Origin: an uncultured Oscillospiraceae bacterium
GTDB taxonomy: Bacteria; Bacillota; Clostridia; Oscillospirales; Oscillospiraceae
Direction of reading: 5' to 3'
Length of the DNA: 11,385 nucleotides
Assembly (NCBI GenBank): GCA_934569425.1
Contig: CAKTKM010000039.1
Location: 1 to 11,385 of the forward strand
Of the stretch, positions 1 to 6,050 are shown piece after piece; within the stretch, counting starts at the first letter, position 1; every line of letters starts with the position of its first letter. The notes under the pieces are model-generated. The model saw nothing but the letters and a program-made list of their open reading frames with translations. It had not been told where the DNA came from and searched no databases. A program made the position numbers and the translations under genes.

Positions 1-234
1 TATATGAAGGGCATCATCGGCTATACCCGCGATCAGGTGGTGTCCACCGATATGATCGCCAACCCCTGCCCCTGCGTATTTGATGAGACCGCCGGCATCA
101 TGCTGGATCAGGACTTTGTCAAACTGATCGCATGGTACGATAACGAATGGGGCTACAGCAACATGGTGACCCGCATGCTGAAGCATATGTATGATGTAGA
201 CATGACGGATGTCTTCAACGAGGTAAAAGAGTAA
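1..234 (+). CDS. gap: Glyceraldehyde-3-phosphate dehydrogenase, C-terminal end (5' partial)
   Basis: This is the last 77 codons of a type I NAD(P)-dependent glyceraldehyde-3-phosphate dehydrogenase, the cytosolic glycolytic enzyme that oxidises and phosphorylates glyceraldehyde 3-phosphate to 1,3-bisphosphoglycerate. The fragment covers the end of the catalytic domain. It shows the family signature KGIIGYT, a segment equivalent to the usual sSIFDa-x-aGI region (here CVFDETAGI), and the near-invariant [10 protein letters not shown] that contributes to the active site and cofactor pocket. The catalytic Cys and the Rossmann domain lie outside the window. The frame is open to the left edge, so the first ATG in view is internal and not the start. 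The C-terminal tail after the last helix is slightly long and acidic. The gene ends in TAA four bases before a strong hairpin terminator, so it is the last gene of its transcript. Family assignment is secure. Confidence 0.96.
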   Translation, partial: YMKGIIGYTRDQVVSTDMIANPCPCVFDETAGIMLDQDFVKLIAWYDNEWGYSNMVTRMLKHMYDVDMTDVFNEVKE

Positions 235-238
235 ACAC

Positions 239-274
239 AAAAGAGAAAGCCCGCAAACGCGGGCTTTCTCTTTT
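239..274 (+). terminator. Bidirectional intrinsic terminator between gap and the anti-sigma gene
   Basis: There is a perfect 16-bp inverted repeat (239-254 with 259-274) around an AAAC loop. The right arm ends in TTTT on the plus strand, and the opposite strand also ends in a T-rich run (TTTTGTGTTT). It sits just after the gap stop codon and 29 bases from the stop of the convergent minus-strand gene, so it probably ends transcription from both sides. Confidence 0.93.
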
Positions 275-303
275 GCAAAGGGGAGAGAGAGGTGTTTTGC
301 TGT

Positions 304-1239
304 TTATCGTGCGTCAAACCGAAATGCATCGGCGATCGCCTGAATATGTTCGCGGGTCATGTGGACTTCTCCATCTATGACATCGCCGTAGTAGGTTCCC
401 AGAACTTCCACCACCACAAAGGACTCCGTCCGATCCGCAATGATCAGCGCCCTGTCATTCCCCAATGCCAGCAGCAGCTCTCCGTACGGCCAGTCCTCGT
501 AAGGAAACACCACCAGATCGCCCAAATTCAACGACCCGATGGTCATGGTCTTTTTCATGGTGCGGAAGAGCTTATAGGGTACCGGTTCCGTCAGCCATGT
601 GCCGTCGGTAAAGGTCACGGTGCCGTCCATAACGAAGGTACCGTCGTGATAGCCGTAGGACGCTTCGTAATGGTTCTGGATGCGGTCCGTGTCCTGACGG
701 GGAGAGGCGGCCAATCCCGCTTCCGTCAGAAGCGCTGCTTCATCCGCAGGGAAAAACGCCTCGCCGGGCAGCAGGGAAAGTCCGTATTCTGCCGCCAGAG
801 CGTCCAGCTTTTCCACCATCTCCTGTGTGCAGCAGCCGTAGCAGAGATAGGAAACCTCCGGCGTGATGATGGCCGCCGGATCCGGCTCGTAGGTACTGCA
901 CCAGTCGTTCCAGGCTTTCGCGGCCTGGCAGGCGGGGCTGTCCGCCAGCCCCTGCAGGCTCAGCATGGTCTCCTGACCGCTGCCCCAATCAGAAGGCTCT
1001 TTCTGCTGTCCCAGACTGGCCAGGCCAAACCACTCGGTGGCAAAGCCCGTGGTGACCAGAGCCAGCACCACCACGAACACTGCCGCCACCAGCACCGTTC
1101 CCCGAAGGGTACGCCGTTTGGGGCGGCACTCCTGCTGCTCCTGGGCGGCCTCTGTCCGGATGGCTTGCAGCATACGGGCGCGGGACAGCTCGTCAGGCCG
1201 CAGCCGGTCATAGGCGCGGTAAATGTCGTCAGGCGTCAT
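304..1239 (-). CDS. Membrane-anchored, cysteine-rich probable anti-sigma factor
   Basis: This 311-residue protein has a cytosolic N-terminus (about 1-45, basic near the membrane with RPKRRTLRG), a single hydrophobic span at about 47-66, and a roughly 245-residue outer domain. The topology, and an 11-base overlap with the upstream ECF sigma factor gene, point to the cognate anti-sigma factor that would hold the sigma factor at the membrane until a signal arrives. The start is an ATG preceded by GGAGG at 9-base spacing inside the sigma gene, so translation is probably coupled. The cytosolic part has only one Cys (38) and no HxxxCxxC zinc motif, so it is not a classic zinc anti-sigma (ZAS) domain. 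The outer domain has five Cys: 104, 114, 133, 136 and 137. The last three sit in a YLCYGCC segment followed by TQEMVEKLD. I do not recognise a precisely named family, and the signal sensed is unknown. The role is inferred from context and topology. Confidence 0.75.
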   Translation of the reverse strand: MTPDDIYRAYDRLRPDELSRARMLQAIRTEAAQEQQECRPKRRTLRGTVLVAAVFVVVLALVTTGFATEWFGLASLGQQKEPSDWGSGQETMLSLQGLADSPACQAAKAWNDWCSTYEPDPAAIITPEVSYLCYGCCTQEMVEKLDALAAEYGLSLLPGEAFFPADEAALLTEAGLAASPRQDTDRIQNHYEASYGYHDGTFVMDGTVTFTDGTWLTEPVPYKLFRTMKKTMTIGSLNLGDLVVFPYEDWPYGELLLALGNDRALIIADRTESFVVVEVLGTYYGDVIDGEVHMTREHIQAIADAFRFDAR

Positions 1240-1732
1240 AAGGATACACCTCCAAGGTCAGTTTTAGTTTTTTGCGGGCGCGGTTCAGGCGGCTCCGAAC
1301 GGTGGCAGGCGCCACCCCCAGCATTTCAGCGATGTCGGCGGTAGGGTAGCCCTCATAGTAATAGAGATAGACCGGCAGTTTATACTCCTCCGGCAGCGCA
1401 AGCACCGCCTGCAGCGTCTCATCCGGCGCGGGATCCTCCGCCATGGGCTGCTCCGTCAGGTCGTCAAAGCTCTCCCGCCGGCGCCATGGGCTGCGCAGCG
1501 CGCTTTTACAGAGATTGGAGACCGTCACGATGAGCCACGCTTTTTCGTGCTGCTCCGAGGTAAAGGTCACATCTCCCCGCAGCAGCCGCACAAAGGCCTC
1601 CTGCACCATATCCTCCGCGTCCGCCGGATTTTTCATAAAGGAATAGGCCACGCGGTACAACGTATCCACATGGCGCTGATAGATCGTCTCAATGTCTTTG
1701 TCCGTACGCAACAAAGCTTCCGTGTCGGCCAC
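1229..1732 (-). CDS. ECF-subfamily RNA polymerase sigma factor
   Basis: This is a group 4 (ECF) sigma factor that would direct RNA polymerase to a small set of stress or envelope promoters. Counting from GTG, region 2 spans about residues 15-80. It includes the core-binding and -10 recognition helix with the DAEDMVQEAFVRLL pattern at 38-51 and the AWLIVTVSNLCK segment. A short acidic linker (about 88-105) leads to region 4 at about 105-158. The helix-turn-helix there carries YPTADIAEMLGV and ATVRSRLNRARKKLK, which binds the -35 element. The length of 167 aa is normal. The GTG given here is the most upstream start, directly after an in-frame TGA, but it overlaps its own Shine-Dalgarno sequence. 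TTG codons at 1714 and 1711 would fit the SD better in order but lie 17-20 bases away, so the true start is unsettled. The downstream gene overlaps by 11 bases and is the likely anti-sigma partner. Confidence 0.92.
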   Translation of the reverse strand: MADTEALLRTDKDIETIYQRHVDTLYRVAYSFMKNPADAEDMVQEAFVRLLRGDVTFTSEQHEKAWLIVTVSNLCKSALRSPWRRRESFDDLTEQPMAEDPAPDETLQAVLALPEEYKLPVYLYYYEGYPTADIAEMLGVAPATVRSRLNRARKKLKLTLEVYPYDA

Positions 1733-1746
1733 CTCCTTTCATAGTG

Positions 1747-1775
1747 GATACGCGGGAAGGTCAGAATTTGTTGCA
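1747..1775 (-). promoter_or_regulatory. Candidate ECF-type promoter driving the sigma/anti-sigma pair
   Basis: Read on the minus strand, a -35 element TGCAAC (1775-1770) with the AAC core is followed after 17 bases by a -10 element CGTATC (1752-1747). The pairing of an AAC-type -35 with a CGT-type -10 is the general pattern of Firmicute ECF promoters such as those of SigW, SigX and SigM. Its position directly before an ECF sigma gene suggests autoregulation. The predicted start of transcription is about 1741-1739, leaving almost no leader before the ribosome binding site. This is pattern matching only. Confidence 0.55.
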
Positions 1776-1791
1776 GGAAGCTTTTCCCACC

Positions 1792-1828
1792 CGAAAAAAA
1801 GAAAAGAGGGGACGGCGCTGCCGTCCCC
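1792..1828 (-). terminator. Intrinsic terminator of the unknown-function gene at 1846-2325
   Basis: On the minus strand a perfect 9-bp GC-rich stem (GGGGACGGC paired with GCCGTCCCC, plus-strand 1808-1828) with a 3-base loop is followed by a run of about 15 mostly T bases (1807-1793). It lies 17 bases beyond the stop codon and separates this gene from the sigma factor gene. Confidence 0.92.
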
Positions 1829-1845
1829 CCAACATATCCTAAAAC

Positions 1846-2325
1846 TTACAGCTGCTCCTCGTCGGTGCGGTTGCGCCATGCCAGCTCCTGCTCCAGCTCG
1901 TACTCCAGCTTCTTCACCCGCTCCTTCAGCTCGTCGTAATGCTCGCTCTGCACATAGTACTTCACAAAGGAGAAGGTCGCCTCCGCAAACTCCTCCTCGG
2001 TATAGGAGGGCAGCAGGGAACCGCCGCTGCGGCGCAGGCCGCTGACGTTGATGACCACCAGACGGCGGTGCTGCTCACTGAGCTGGAACAGCTTCAGCTT
2101 CTCGGGGATCTCCAGCCCCAGATCGTACTGCTCGTTGACCAGATTCAGCAGCCGCGCCTGCTCCGGCTTGGCGGAAACGATGACGCCATGGCGGGAAAAC
2201 AGATCCTTCAGATAGTCCACGGACACCTCTTCGCGGGTAATAGTACCCTTGCCGATACCCGTCAGCATGGTGTTGGACAAATTCAGGCTCACATAGACCT
2301 CGTGGCCGGTGGTGGGATAGCTCAT
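1846..2325 (-). CDS. Protein of unknown function with charged helical C-terminus
   Basis: I do not recognise this 159-residue protein. The ATG at 2325 is chosen because AGGAGG lies six bases upstream. An in-frame TTG two codons earlier overlaps that ribosome binding site. There is no signal peptide or membrane segment, so it should be cytosolic. The N-terminal half is mixed in composition, with a hydrophobic strand-like stretch VVINV and the phrase HGVIVSAKPEQARLL. The last 45 or so residues are strongly charged and heptad-like (LKERVKKLEYELEQEL), consistent with a helix or short coiled coil that could mediate self-association. It is monocistronic: it has its own candidate SigA promoter and a strong terminator. 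The clean ribosome binding site, terminator and host-like codon use argue that it is a real expressed gene. No function is assigned. Confidence 0.85.
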   Translation of the reverse strand: MSYPTTGHEVYVSLNLSNTMLTGIGKGTITREEVSVDYLKDLFSRHGVIVSAKPEQARLLNLVNEQYDLGLEIPEKLKLFQLSEQHRRLVVINVSGLRRSGGSLLPSYTEEEFAEATFSFVKYYVQSEHYDELKERVKKLEYELEQELAWRNRTDEEQL

Positions 2326-2385
2326 ATGCAACCTCCTGCTTTTCGATTCCTCAAGGGCGGCAGCGCCCTCTTCTCTGATAGCCTC

Positions 2386-2414
2386 ATCTTATCAGGTCGG
2401 CAGCAAAATTGCAA
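2386..2414 (-). promoter_or_regulatory. Candidate SigA-type promoter of the unknown-function gene
   Basis: On the minus strand TTGCAA (2414-2409) is separated by 17 bases from TAAGAT (2391-2386). These match the SigA consensus hexamers at four and five of six positions, with ideal spacing, in a locally AT-rich stretch. Transcription would start near 2379, giving a leader of about 50 bases. That leader holds a small 6-bp hairpin (2354-2369). Confidence 0.55.
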
Positions 2415-2478
2415 TAAAAACTTACAAAAATCTGGAACAATTTTTGTGCATTTGTGCTAAATGTATGGAATGAGTGAT

Positions 2479-2564
2479 ACTTTTCTGCGGAAAAGTTTCG
2501 TCTCTGTGTCAGAGAACGACCTGCGGTATCGCGGCGTGACGCTGAGAATACCGTACTTTTTTCT
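2479..2564 (+). other. Three tandem hairpins, the last with a plus-strand U-run
   Basis: Three inverted repeats follow one another in the intergenic space. The first is a 7-bp perfect stem at 2479-2496 with a TGCG loop. The second is a 6-bp stem at 2501-2515 with a TGT loop. The third is a two-part stem at 2524-2553, with an outer 6 bp CGGTAT/ATACCG and an inner 5 bp. On the plus strand the third is followed by six T (2557-2562), like an intrinsic terminator. On the minus strand none of the three is followed by a proper U-run, although both flanking genes are on the minus strand. It may be a plus-strand small RNA with its terminator, or a structured 3' end of the minus-strand operon. I could not find a convincing plus-strand promoter. 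Confidence 0.4.
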
Positions 2565-2571
2565 GTTTCTC

Positions 2572-3441
2572 TCACACCCCCGTCAAATCGAAAGGCGGGG
2601 TATACTCTGCTCTGGCGGCGGTGCGTTCCTGCGTAAAGCCGTTGGTAATGCCGCAGTTTTCCATATAGGCCACGGCAGCACGGTATTCGCTGCGGGTCAC
2701 ATGGCGGCGCAGGTTCCCCTCCGCCCCCTCCTGCGGGGTATACTGGCTCATCAGGGAGAACATCACTTCCTCCGGCCTGAAATTCTCCGCCACCCAATCG
2801 ATGCAGCGGCGGGTATTCTCCAGCTGCCCCGGCAGCACCAGATGCCGGATCACCACGCCCCGCTTGAGCAGACCGTTCTCCACCACGCAGTTTCCCGTCT
2901 GCCGGAACATCTCCCGGATCGCCTCCTTGGCCACAGGGAAATAATCCTCCGCGGCGCTGAGCCGTCCGGCCAGTGCGCCGTCGGCGTATTTCAGGTCGGG
3001 CAGATAGATGTCCACCTTACCCTCCAGCAGCCGAAGGGTCTCCACGGTTTCGTATCCGCCGCAATTATAGATCACCGGAACGCTCAGCTTCGGCTCCAGC
3101 GCCGGAAGGATCCACGGCAAAAAGTGAGTGGGCGTCACCAGATTGATGTTGTGGGCGCCCTGCGCGATCCGCGCCTCAAAGATCTCCCGCAGCCGCTGCG
3201 TCGTGACGGCCTTGCCGAAGCCTCCGGCGGAGATGGTCCCATTCTGACAATAGCAGCACCGCAGGGTGCAGCCGGAGAAAAATACGGTACCGCTGCCGTT
3301 GGTTCCGGAGATAGGCGGCTCCTCCCACATATGCAGCGCGGCGCGCGCCACGCGGATGCCTGCCGGCATGCCGCAGAATCCGTGACCCTCCTTCTCCGTC
3401 CGCACCGCGCCGCAGCGGCGGGGACACAGCGTGCAGATCAT
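2572..3441 (-). CDS. Radical SAM protein, PflX/pyruvate formate-lyase-activase-like
   Basis: This 289-residue radical SAM protein carries the CxxxCxxC motif (C58-TLR-C62-CY-C65), which binds the [4Fe-4S] cluster that cleaves S-adenosylmethionine. Ahead of it is a second cysteine group, C3, C6, C10 and C23. That N-terminal group, together with the FSGCTLRCCYCQN core, is typical of the uncharacterised PflX-type family (COG1313) related to glycyl-radical-enzyme activases. Its substrate is unknown. It is the last gene of a minus-strand operon. Its ATG overlaps the tdk stop as ATGA (4-base overlap), so translation is probably coupled. There is no glycyl radical enzyme gene in the window that it could activate. 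The family placement is fairly secure; any specific reaction would be guesswork. Confidence 0.85.
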   Translation of the reverse strand: MICTLCPRRCGAVRTEKEGHGFCGMPAGIRVARAALHMWEEPPISGTNGSGTVFFSGCTLRCCYCQNGTISAGGFGKAVTTQRLREIFEARIAQGAHNINLVTPTHFLPWILPALEPKLSVPVIYNCGGYETVETLRLLEGKVDIYLPDLKYADGALAGRLSAAEDYFPVAKEAIREMFRQTGNCVVENGLLKRGVVIRHLVLPGQLENTRRCIDWVAENFRPEEVMFSLMSQYTPQEGAEGNLRRHVTRSEYRAAVAYMENCGITNGFTQERTAARAEYTPPFDLTGV

Positions 3442-4025
3442 TTCCGCAGCCGGTGGAAGTCCGGCCCCAGATCACCCGCCATCCAATGCTTCCTGCACAG
3501 GCCAATGTACCTGTCGTTGGCGCCCAGTACCACCTGCGCGCCCTCCTTCACCACGCGGCCCTCCTCGTCAAAGCGGGCGTTGAAAGCCGCCTTCTTGCCG
3601 CACCAGCAGATCGTCTTGACCTCCTCCAGCTTGTCGGCCAGCACCAGCAGGTGATAGCTGCCGGGAAACAGCTCGCCCTTGAAGTCCGCCCGCAGTCCGT
3701 AGCAGATCACCGGGATGTTGCAGTCATCCACCAGATGCACCAGATAGTACACCTCCTCCTTGGTCAAAAACTGCGCCTCGTCCACGATGATACAGGCATA
3801 CTTTTGCAGCTGGGCGTCCGGCATGGCGCGCATCTCGTGAAAATAGACGCAGGGATGCTTCAGCCCGATACGGGAGGACACCATGTGGTCGCCGTCCCGG
3901 GTATCCAGCTGCGGCTTTACCAGCAGCGTCTCCTGTCCGCGCTCCTCATAGTTGAAGCGTGCCATCAGCGCGTTGGCGCTTTTACTGGAGCCCATGGCTC
4001 CGTATTTGAAATAAAGCTGTGCCAT
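3438..4025 (-). CDS. tdk: Thymidine kinase
   Basis: This is a type II (TK1-like) thymidine kinase, which phosphorylates thymidine, and usually deoxyuridine, with ATP for the cytosolic pyrimidine salvage pathway. At 195 residues it is close to the usual length. The start MAQLYFKYGAM matches the E. coli-type N-terminus. The P-loop at 9-16 reads GAMGSSKS, with Ser in place of the last Gly, a variation I believe occurs in other clostridial homologues. The Walker B motif VDEAQF lies at 81-86. A structural zinc site is indicated by C140, C142, C177 and H180 (CWC and CRKH). The lasso region around YHLLVLADKLEEVK precedes it. The gene lies 21 bases after mutY, within an operon, and overlaps the next gene by four bases. 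GAGAG-type purine repeats serve as a modest ribosome binding site. Confidence 0.96.
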   Translation of the reverse strand: MAQLYFKYGAMGSSKSANALMARFNYEERGQETLLVKPQLDTRDGDHMVSSRIGLKHPCVYFHEMRAMPDAQLQKYACIIVDEAQFLTKEEVYYLVHLVDDCNIPVICYGLRADFKGELFPGSYHLLVLADKLEEVKTICWCGKKAAFNARFDEEGRVVKEGAQVVLGANDRYIGLCRKHWMAGDLGPDFHRLRK

Positions 4026-4046
4026 TGTGTTGCTCTCTCTTTCTCC

Positions 4047-5090
4047 TTATGTTCTCTCCAGCTTCCCAAACGCCGTGGGCATAGGGAAGCGTTCTCTCTC
4101 TTCTTCGGGACACCACACCCACTCCGGTGGACCATCGCCCTGTACGTCGATGCAAAACACCTGCATTTCCCAGATAATGTGGGTAAAAATATGCTTATCC
4201 GCAAAGCTTTTTCCCCACTGGTGTGGACGTAATCCCCATTTCGCCAGCTGCGCCGCCGCCTGACGCTCTGTCAGCGTTCCCTGCACATGGGGAAACTCCC
4301 ATAATCCCGCCAGCAGCCCCTTCTCCGCCCTGCGGCGCAGGGCAGCGGCACCTCCGCGCCGCAGCAGGAATACCGTCATATGCTCCGTGCGCTTGGCCGC
4401 TTTCTTTTCCCGCACCGGAAGCTGCCGCTGCAGCCCCTTTTCACAGGCGGCACAGAATTCCCGGGCGGGACACGTCCCGCACAGGGGATCGCCGTTGGGC
4501 AGGCAAAGTGTGGCGCCCAGATCCATCATCGCCTGATTGAAGGCGCCGGGACGATCCTGAGGGATCACCTCCGCCAACCATTGCCGGAAGCGGGCGCGGG
4601 TCTTCGGCTCCATCACATTATCTCCGCAGCCGGTCAGCCGGGACACAAGCCGCAGGGCATTGCCGTCCACCGCCGGTACGGGCTGTCCAAACGCAATGGA
4701 TGCGATGGCCCCCGCCGTATAATCGCCGATCCCCGGAAGCGCCGTCAGGCGCTCATATGTATTCGGAAAAACGCCGTCCAGCTGCTCCGTGATCACGCGG
4801 GCGGCTTTTTGCAGGTTGCGGGCGCGGCTGTAATAGCCCAGCCCCTGCCACAGGGACAGCAGCTGCTCCTCCGGTGCGGCGGCCAGTGCTTCCACCGTGG
4901 GCAGCGTCCGCATAAACCGGTCAAAATACGGCAGCACCGCCGCGACGCGGGTCTGCTGCAGCATGATCTCCGATACCCATGTCCGATACGGAGAGACCTC
5001 CTCCCGCCACGGCAGATGACGGCGGTTGACGTCGTACCACGCCAGCAGGGGAGCGGGAAGCGCTTTCAACTGTCGGGGTGTTCTTTGCAT
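4047..5090 (-). CDS. mutY: A/G-specific adenine glycosylase MutY
   Basis: MutY removes adenine mispaired with 8-oxoguanine, starting base excision repair that prevents G:C to T:A transversions. From the ATG at 5090 the protein has 347 residues. The glycosylase domain includes the catalytic Glu41 in SEIMLQQT, the helix-hairpin-helix LPGIGDYTAG (118-127) and the catalytic Asp142 in AVDGN. The [4Fe-4S] cluster ligands are C196, C204, C207 and C213. The C-terminal part (about 235-347) is the NUDIX-like 8-oxoguanine recognition domain, with GLLAGLWEFP and a KHIFTH segment. The start is chosen for its AAAGGAAG ribosome binding site and for the family's usual 15-20 residue lead before WYD. An ATG five codons upstream (5105) overlaps the stop of the preceding gene as ATGA and cannot be excluded. 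It sits in an operon between a radical SAM gene and tdk. Confidence 0.95.
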   Translation of the reverse strand: MQRTPRQLKALPAPLLAWYDVNRRHLPWREEVSPYRTWVSEIMLQQTRVAAVLPYFDRFMRTLPTVEALAAAPEEQLLSLWQGLGYYSRARNLQKAARVITEQLDGVFPNTYERLTALPGIGDYTAGAIASIAFGQPVPAVDGNALRLVSRLTGCGDNVMEPKTRARFRQWLAEVIPQDRPGAFNQAMMDLGATLCLPNGDPLCGTCPAREFCAACEKGLQRQLPVREKKAAKRTEHMTVFLLRRGGAAALRRRAEKGLLAGLWEFPHVQGTLTERQAAAQLAKWGLRPHQWGKSFADKHIFTHIIWEMQVFCIDVQGDGPPEWVWCPEEERERFPMPTAFGKLERT

Positions 5091-5101
5091 GCTACTTCCT
5101 T

Positions 5102-5944
5102 TCATCGGCTGAACCGCCTTGCATACCCGCAGCGGCGGCACAGCTCCTCCGTTGGCCGGCGCCGGGAAAATCCCTCCCGCATGGCCTTGGCACGGGGCTT
5201 GTCCAAAATATGCGGCAGCTCCTCTGTCAGCAAATCACCCAGCGGGATGCGCCCCTCTCCGTCCAGACAGCAGGGAACCACCGTGCCGTCACACAGCACG
5301 GCCACCTGCTGACGCAGGGCATGGCAGAACTGAACGTTCCCCTCTGCCGCATCGGGGGACGGCCAGTCGAATTTCTCGGCGGTTTCCAGATAGATGCCGG
5401 TCGCCAAACGGCGGTTGCCCGCCCTGTCGGGCGGCAGGTTTTCCACATTTTCTCCCGTAACGGTGGATAAAAACGAGAGGATCTCTCCGTTTCGTGTCTC
5501 CGCGCCGCCGGAGTTCCACAGCCGCAGGGCGCACAGCACGCCTTTTTCCGCGGCGGCGACGCAGAATTTCCACACACCTGTGAGATATTCCGTCATATCG
5601 CCGCCGTTGTTTCCCTCAAAGCTGTGAAGGGACACATTGATCTTATACAGTGCCGGCGCTGCCAACAGCGCGCCGCCGCGCTCCGCCAGCAGCGTGCCGT
5701 TGGTGGTGAAGCACACCCGAAAGCCCTGCTCCCCGGCAATGGCCAACAGCTGCGGCAGCTGAGGGTGCAGCAGCGGCTCGCCCATCACATGAAAATACAG
5801 ATAGCGGGTATGCCCCTTCAGCTTCCGGGCAATGTTGCGGAATTCCTCCACGGTCAGAAAGCGCTTCTCCCGCCTTGTACCGGGGCAGAATACGCAGGAG
5901 AGGTTGCACACGTTGGTGATCTCCACATATATCCGCTTGAACAT
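5102..5944 (-). CDS. Radical SAM/SPASM-type protein of unknown substrate
   Basis: This 280-residue radical SAM protein has its cluster motif at C13-NLS-C17-VF-C20 in EITNVCNLSCVFC, followed by the MGEPLLHP and FTTNGTLL segments of the SAM-binding barrel. The C-terminus has a SPASM-like cysteine group: C207, C218, C225, C226, C269 and C272, with the CDGTVVPCC pattern. This group would bind one or more auxiliary Fe-S clusters. Such proteins modify peptides, proteins or small molecules; nothing here identifies the substrate, and no small RiPP-like precursor gene is visible next to it. The ATG at 5944 is chosen over an upstream in-frame codon at 6010 because GGGGGAGGAG lies about seven bases before it and the promoter -10 lies between the two. 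It heads the operon with mutY, tdk and the PflX-like gene. Confidence 0.87.
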   Translation of the reverse strand: MFKRIYVEITNVCNLSCVFCPGTRREKRFLTVEEFRNIARKLKGHTRYLYFHVMGEPLLHPQLPQLLAIAGEQGFRVCFTTNGTLLAERGGALLAAPALYKINVSLHSFEGNNGGDMTEYLTGVWKFCVAAAEKGVLCALRLWNSGGAETRNGEILSFLSTVTGENVENLPPDRAGNRRLATGIYLETAEKFDWPSPDAAEGNVQFCHALRQQVAVLCDGTVVPCCLDGEGRIPLGDLLTEELPHILDKPRAKAMREGFSRRRPTEELCRRCGYARRFSR

Positions 5945-5975
5945 GTACGCTCCTCCCCCGTTCGATTTTGATGGT

Positions 5976-5984
5976 ATTGTATCA
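5976..5984 (-). promoter_or_regulatory. Extended -10 promoter for the radical SAM-mutY-tdk-pflX operon
   Basis: On the minus strand the sequence TGATACAAT (5984-5976) fits an extended -10 element (TGn followed by a hexamer five of six to TATAAT). No good -35 hexamer is seen, as is common with extended -10 promoters. Transcription would begin near 5969, about 25 bases before the ATG, leaving room for the strong ribosome binding site. It lies beyond the spoVAC stop codon, so the operon need not depend on readthrough. Confidence 0.55.
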
Positions 5985-6050
5985 CAAAATCGGGAAGGAG
6001 GAAAGAGCATTTATCGGTAAAACCGTTTCCCCCGGCATTCCGGAGCGGCG

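Noticed and set aside
292..1344. 350-codon open frame on the plus strand opposite the sigma/anti-sigma genes
   Set aside because: It is antisense to two recognisable overlapping genes, has low-complexity His/Arg/Gly-rich composition and no family resemblance; an open frame caused by high GC content.
1689..1742. 17-codon ATG frame overlapping the start of the sigma gene as a possible leader peptide
   Set aside because: Its ATG has no ribosome binding site of its own and lies at the predicted transcription start, so it is unlikely to be translated.
2354..2369. Small GC hairpin in the leader of the unknown-function gene
   Set aside because: Only 6 bp and no alternative structure or conserved riboswitch feature; too weak to call regulatory.
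2461..3654. 397-codon open frame on the plus strand opposite the PflX-like gene
   Set aside because: Antisense to a clear radical SAM gene and the end of tdk, with no ribosome binding site at its start and no motif.
3978..4001. Thymidine kinase P-loop with Ser instead of the last Gly (GAMGSSKS)
   Set aside because: All other active-site and zinc residues are intact, and I believe this P-loop form occurs in other clostridial thymidine kinases, so it is not evidence of a dead enzyme.
5945..6010. 22-codon N-terminal extension of the SPASM-type protein
   Set aside because: It would start upstream of the predicted transcription start with no ribosome binding site, while the ATG at 5944 has a strong one.
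6005..6050. Possible terminator after spoVAC
   Set aside because: Short inverted repeats exist (CCGG and CGGT/ACCG), but no U-run follows on the minus strand.
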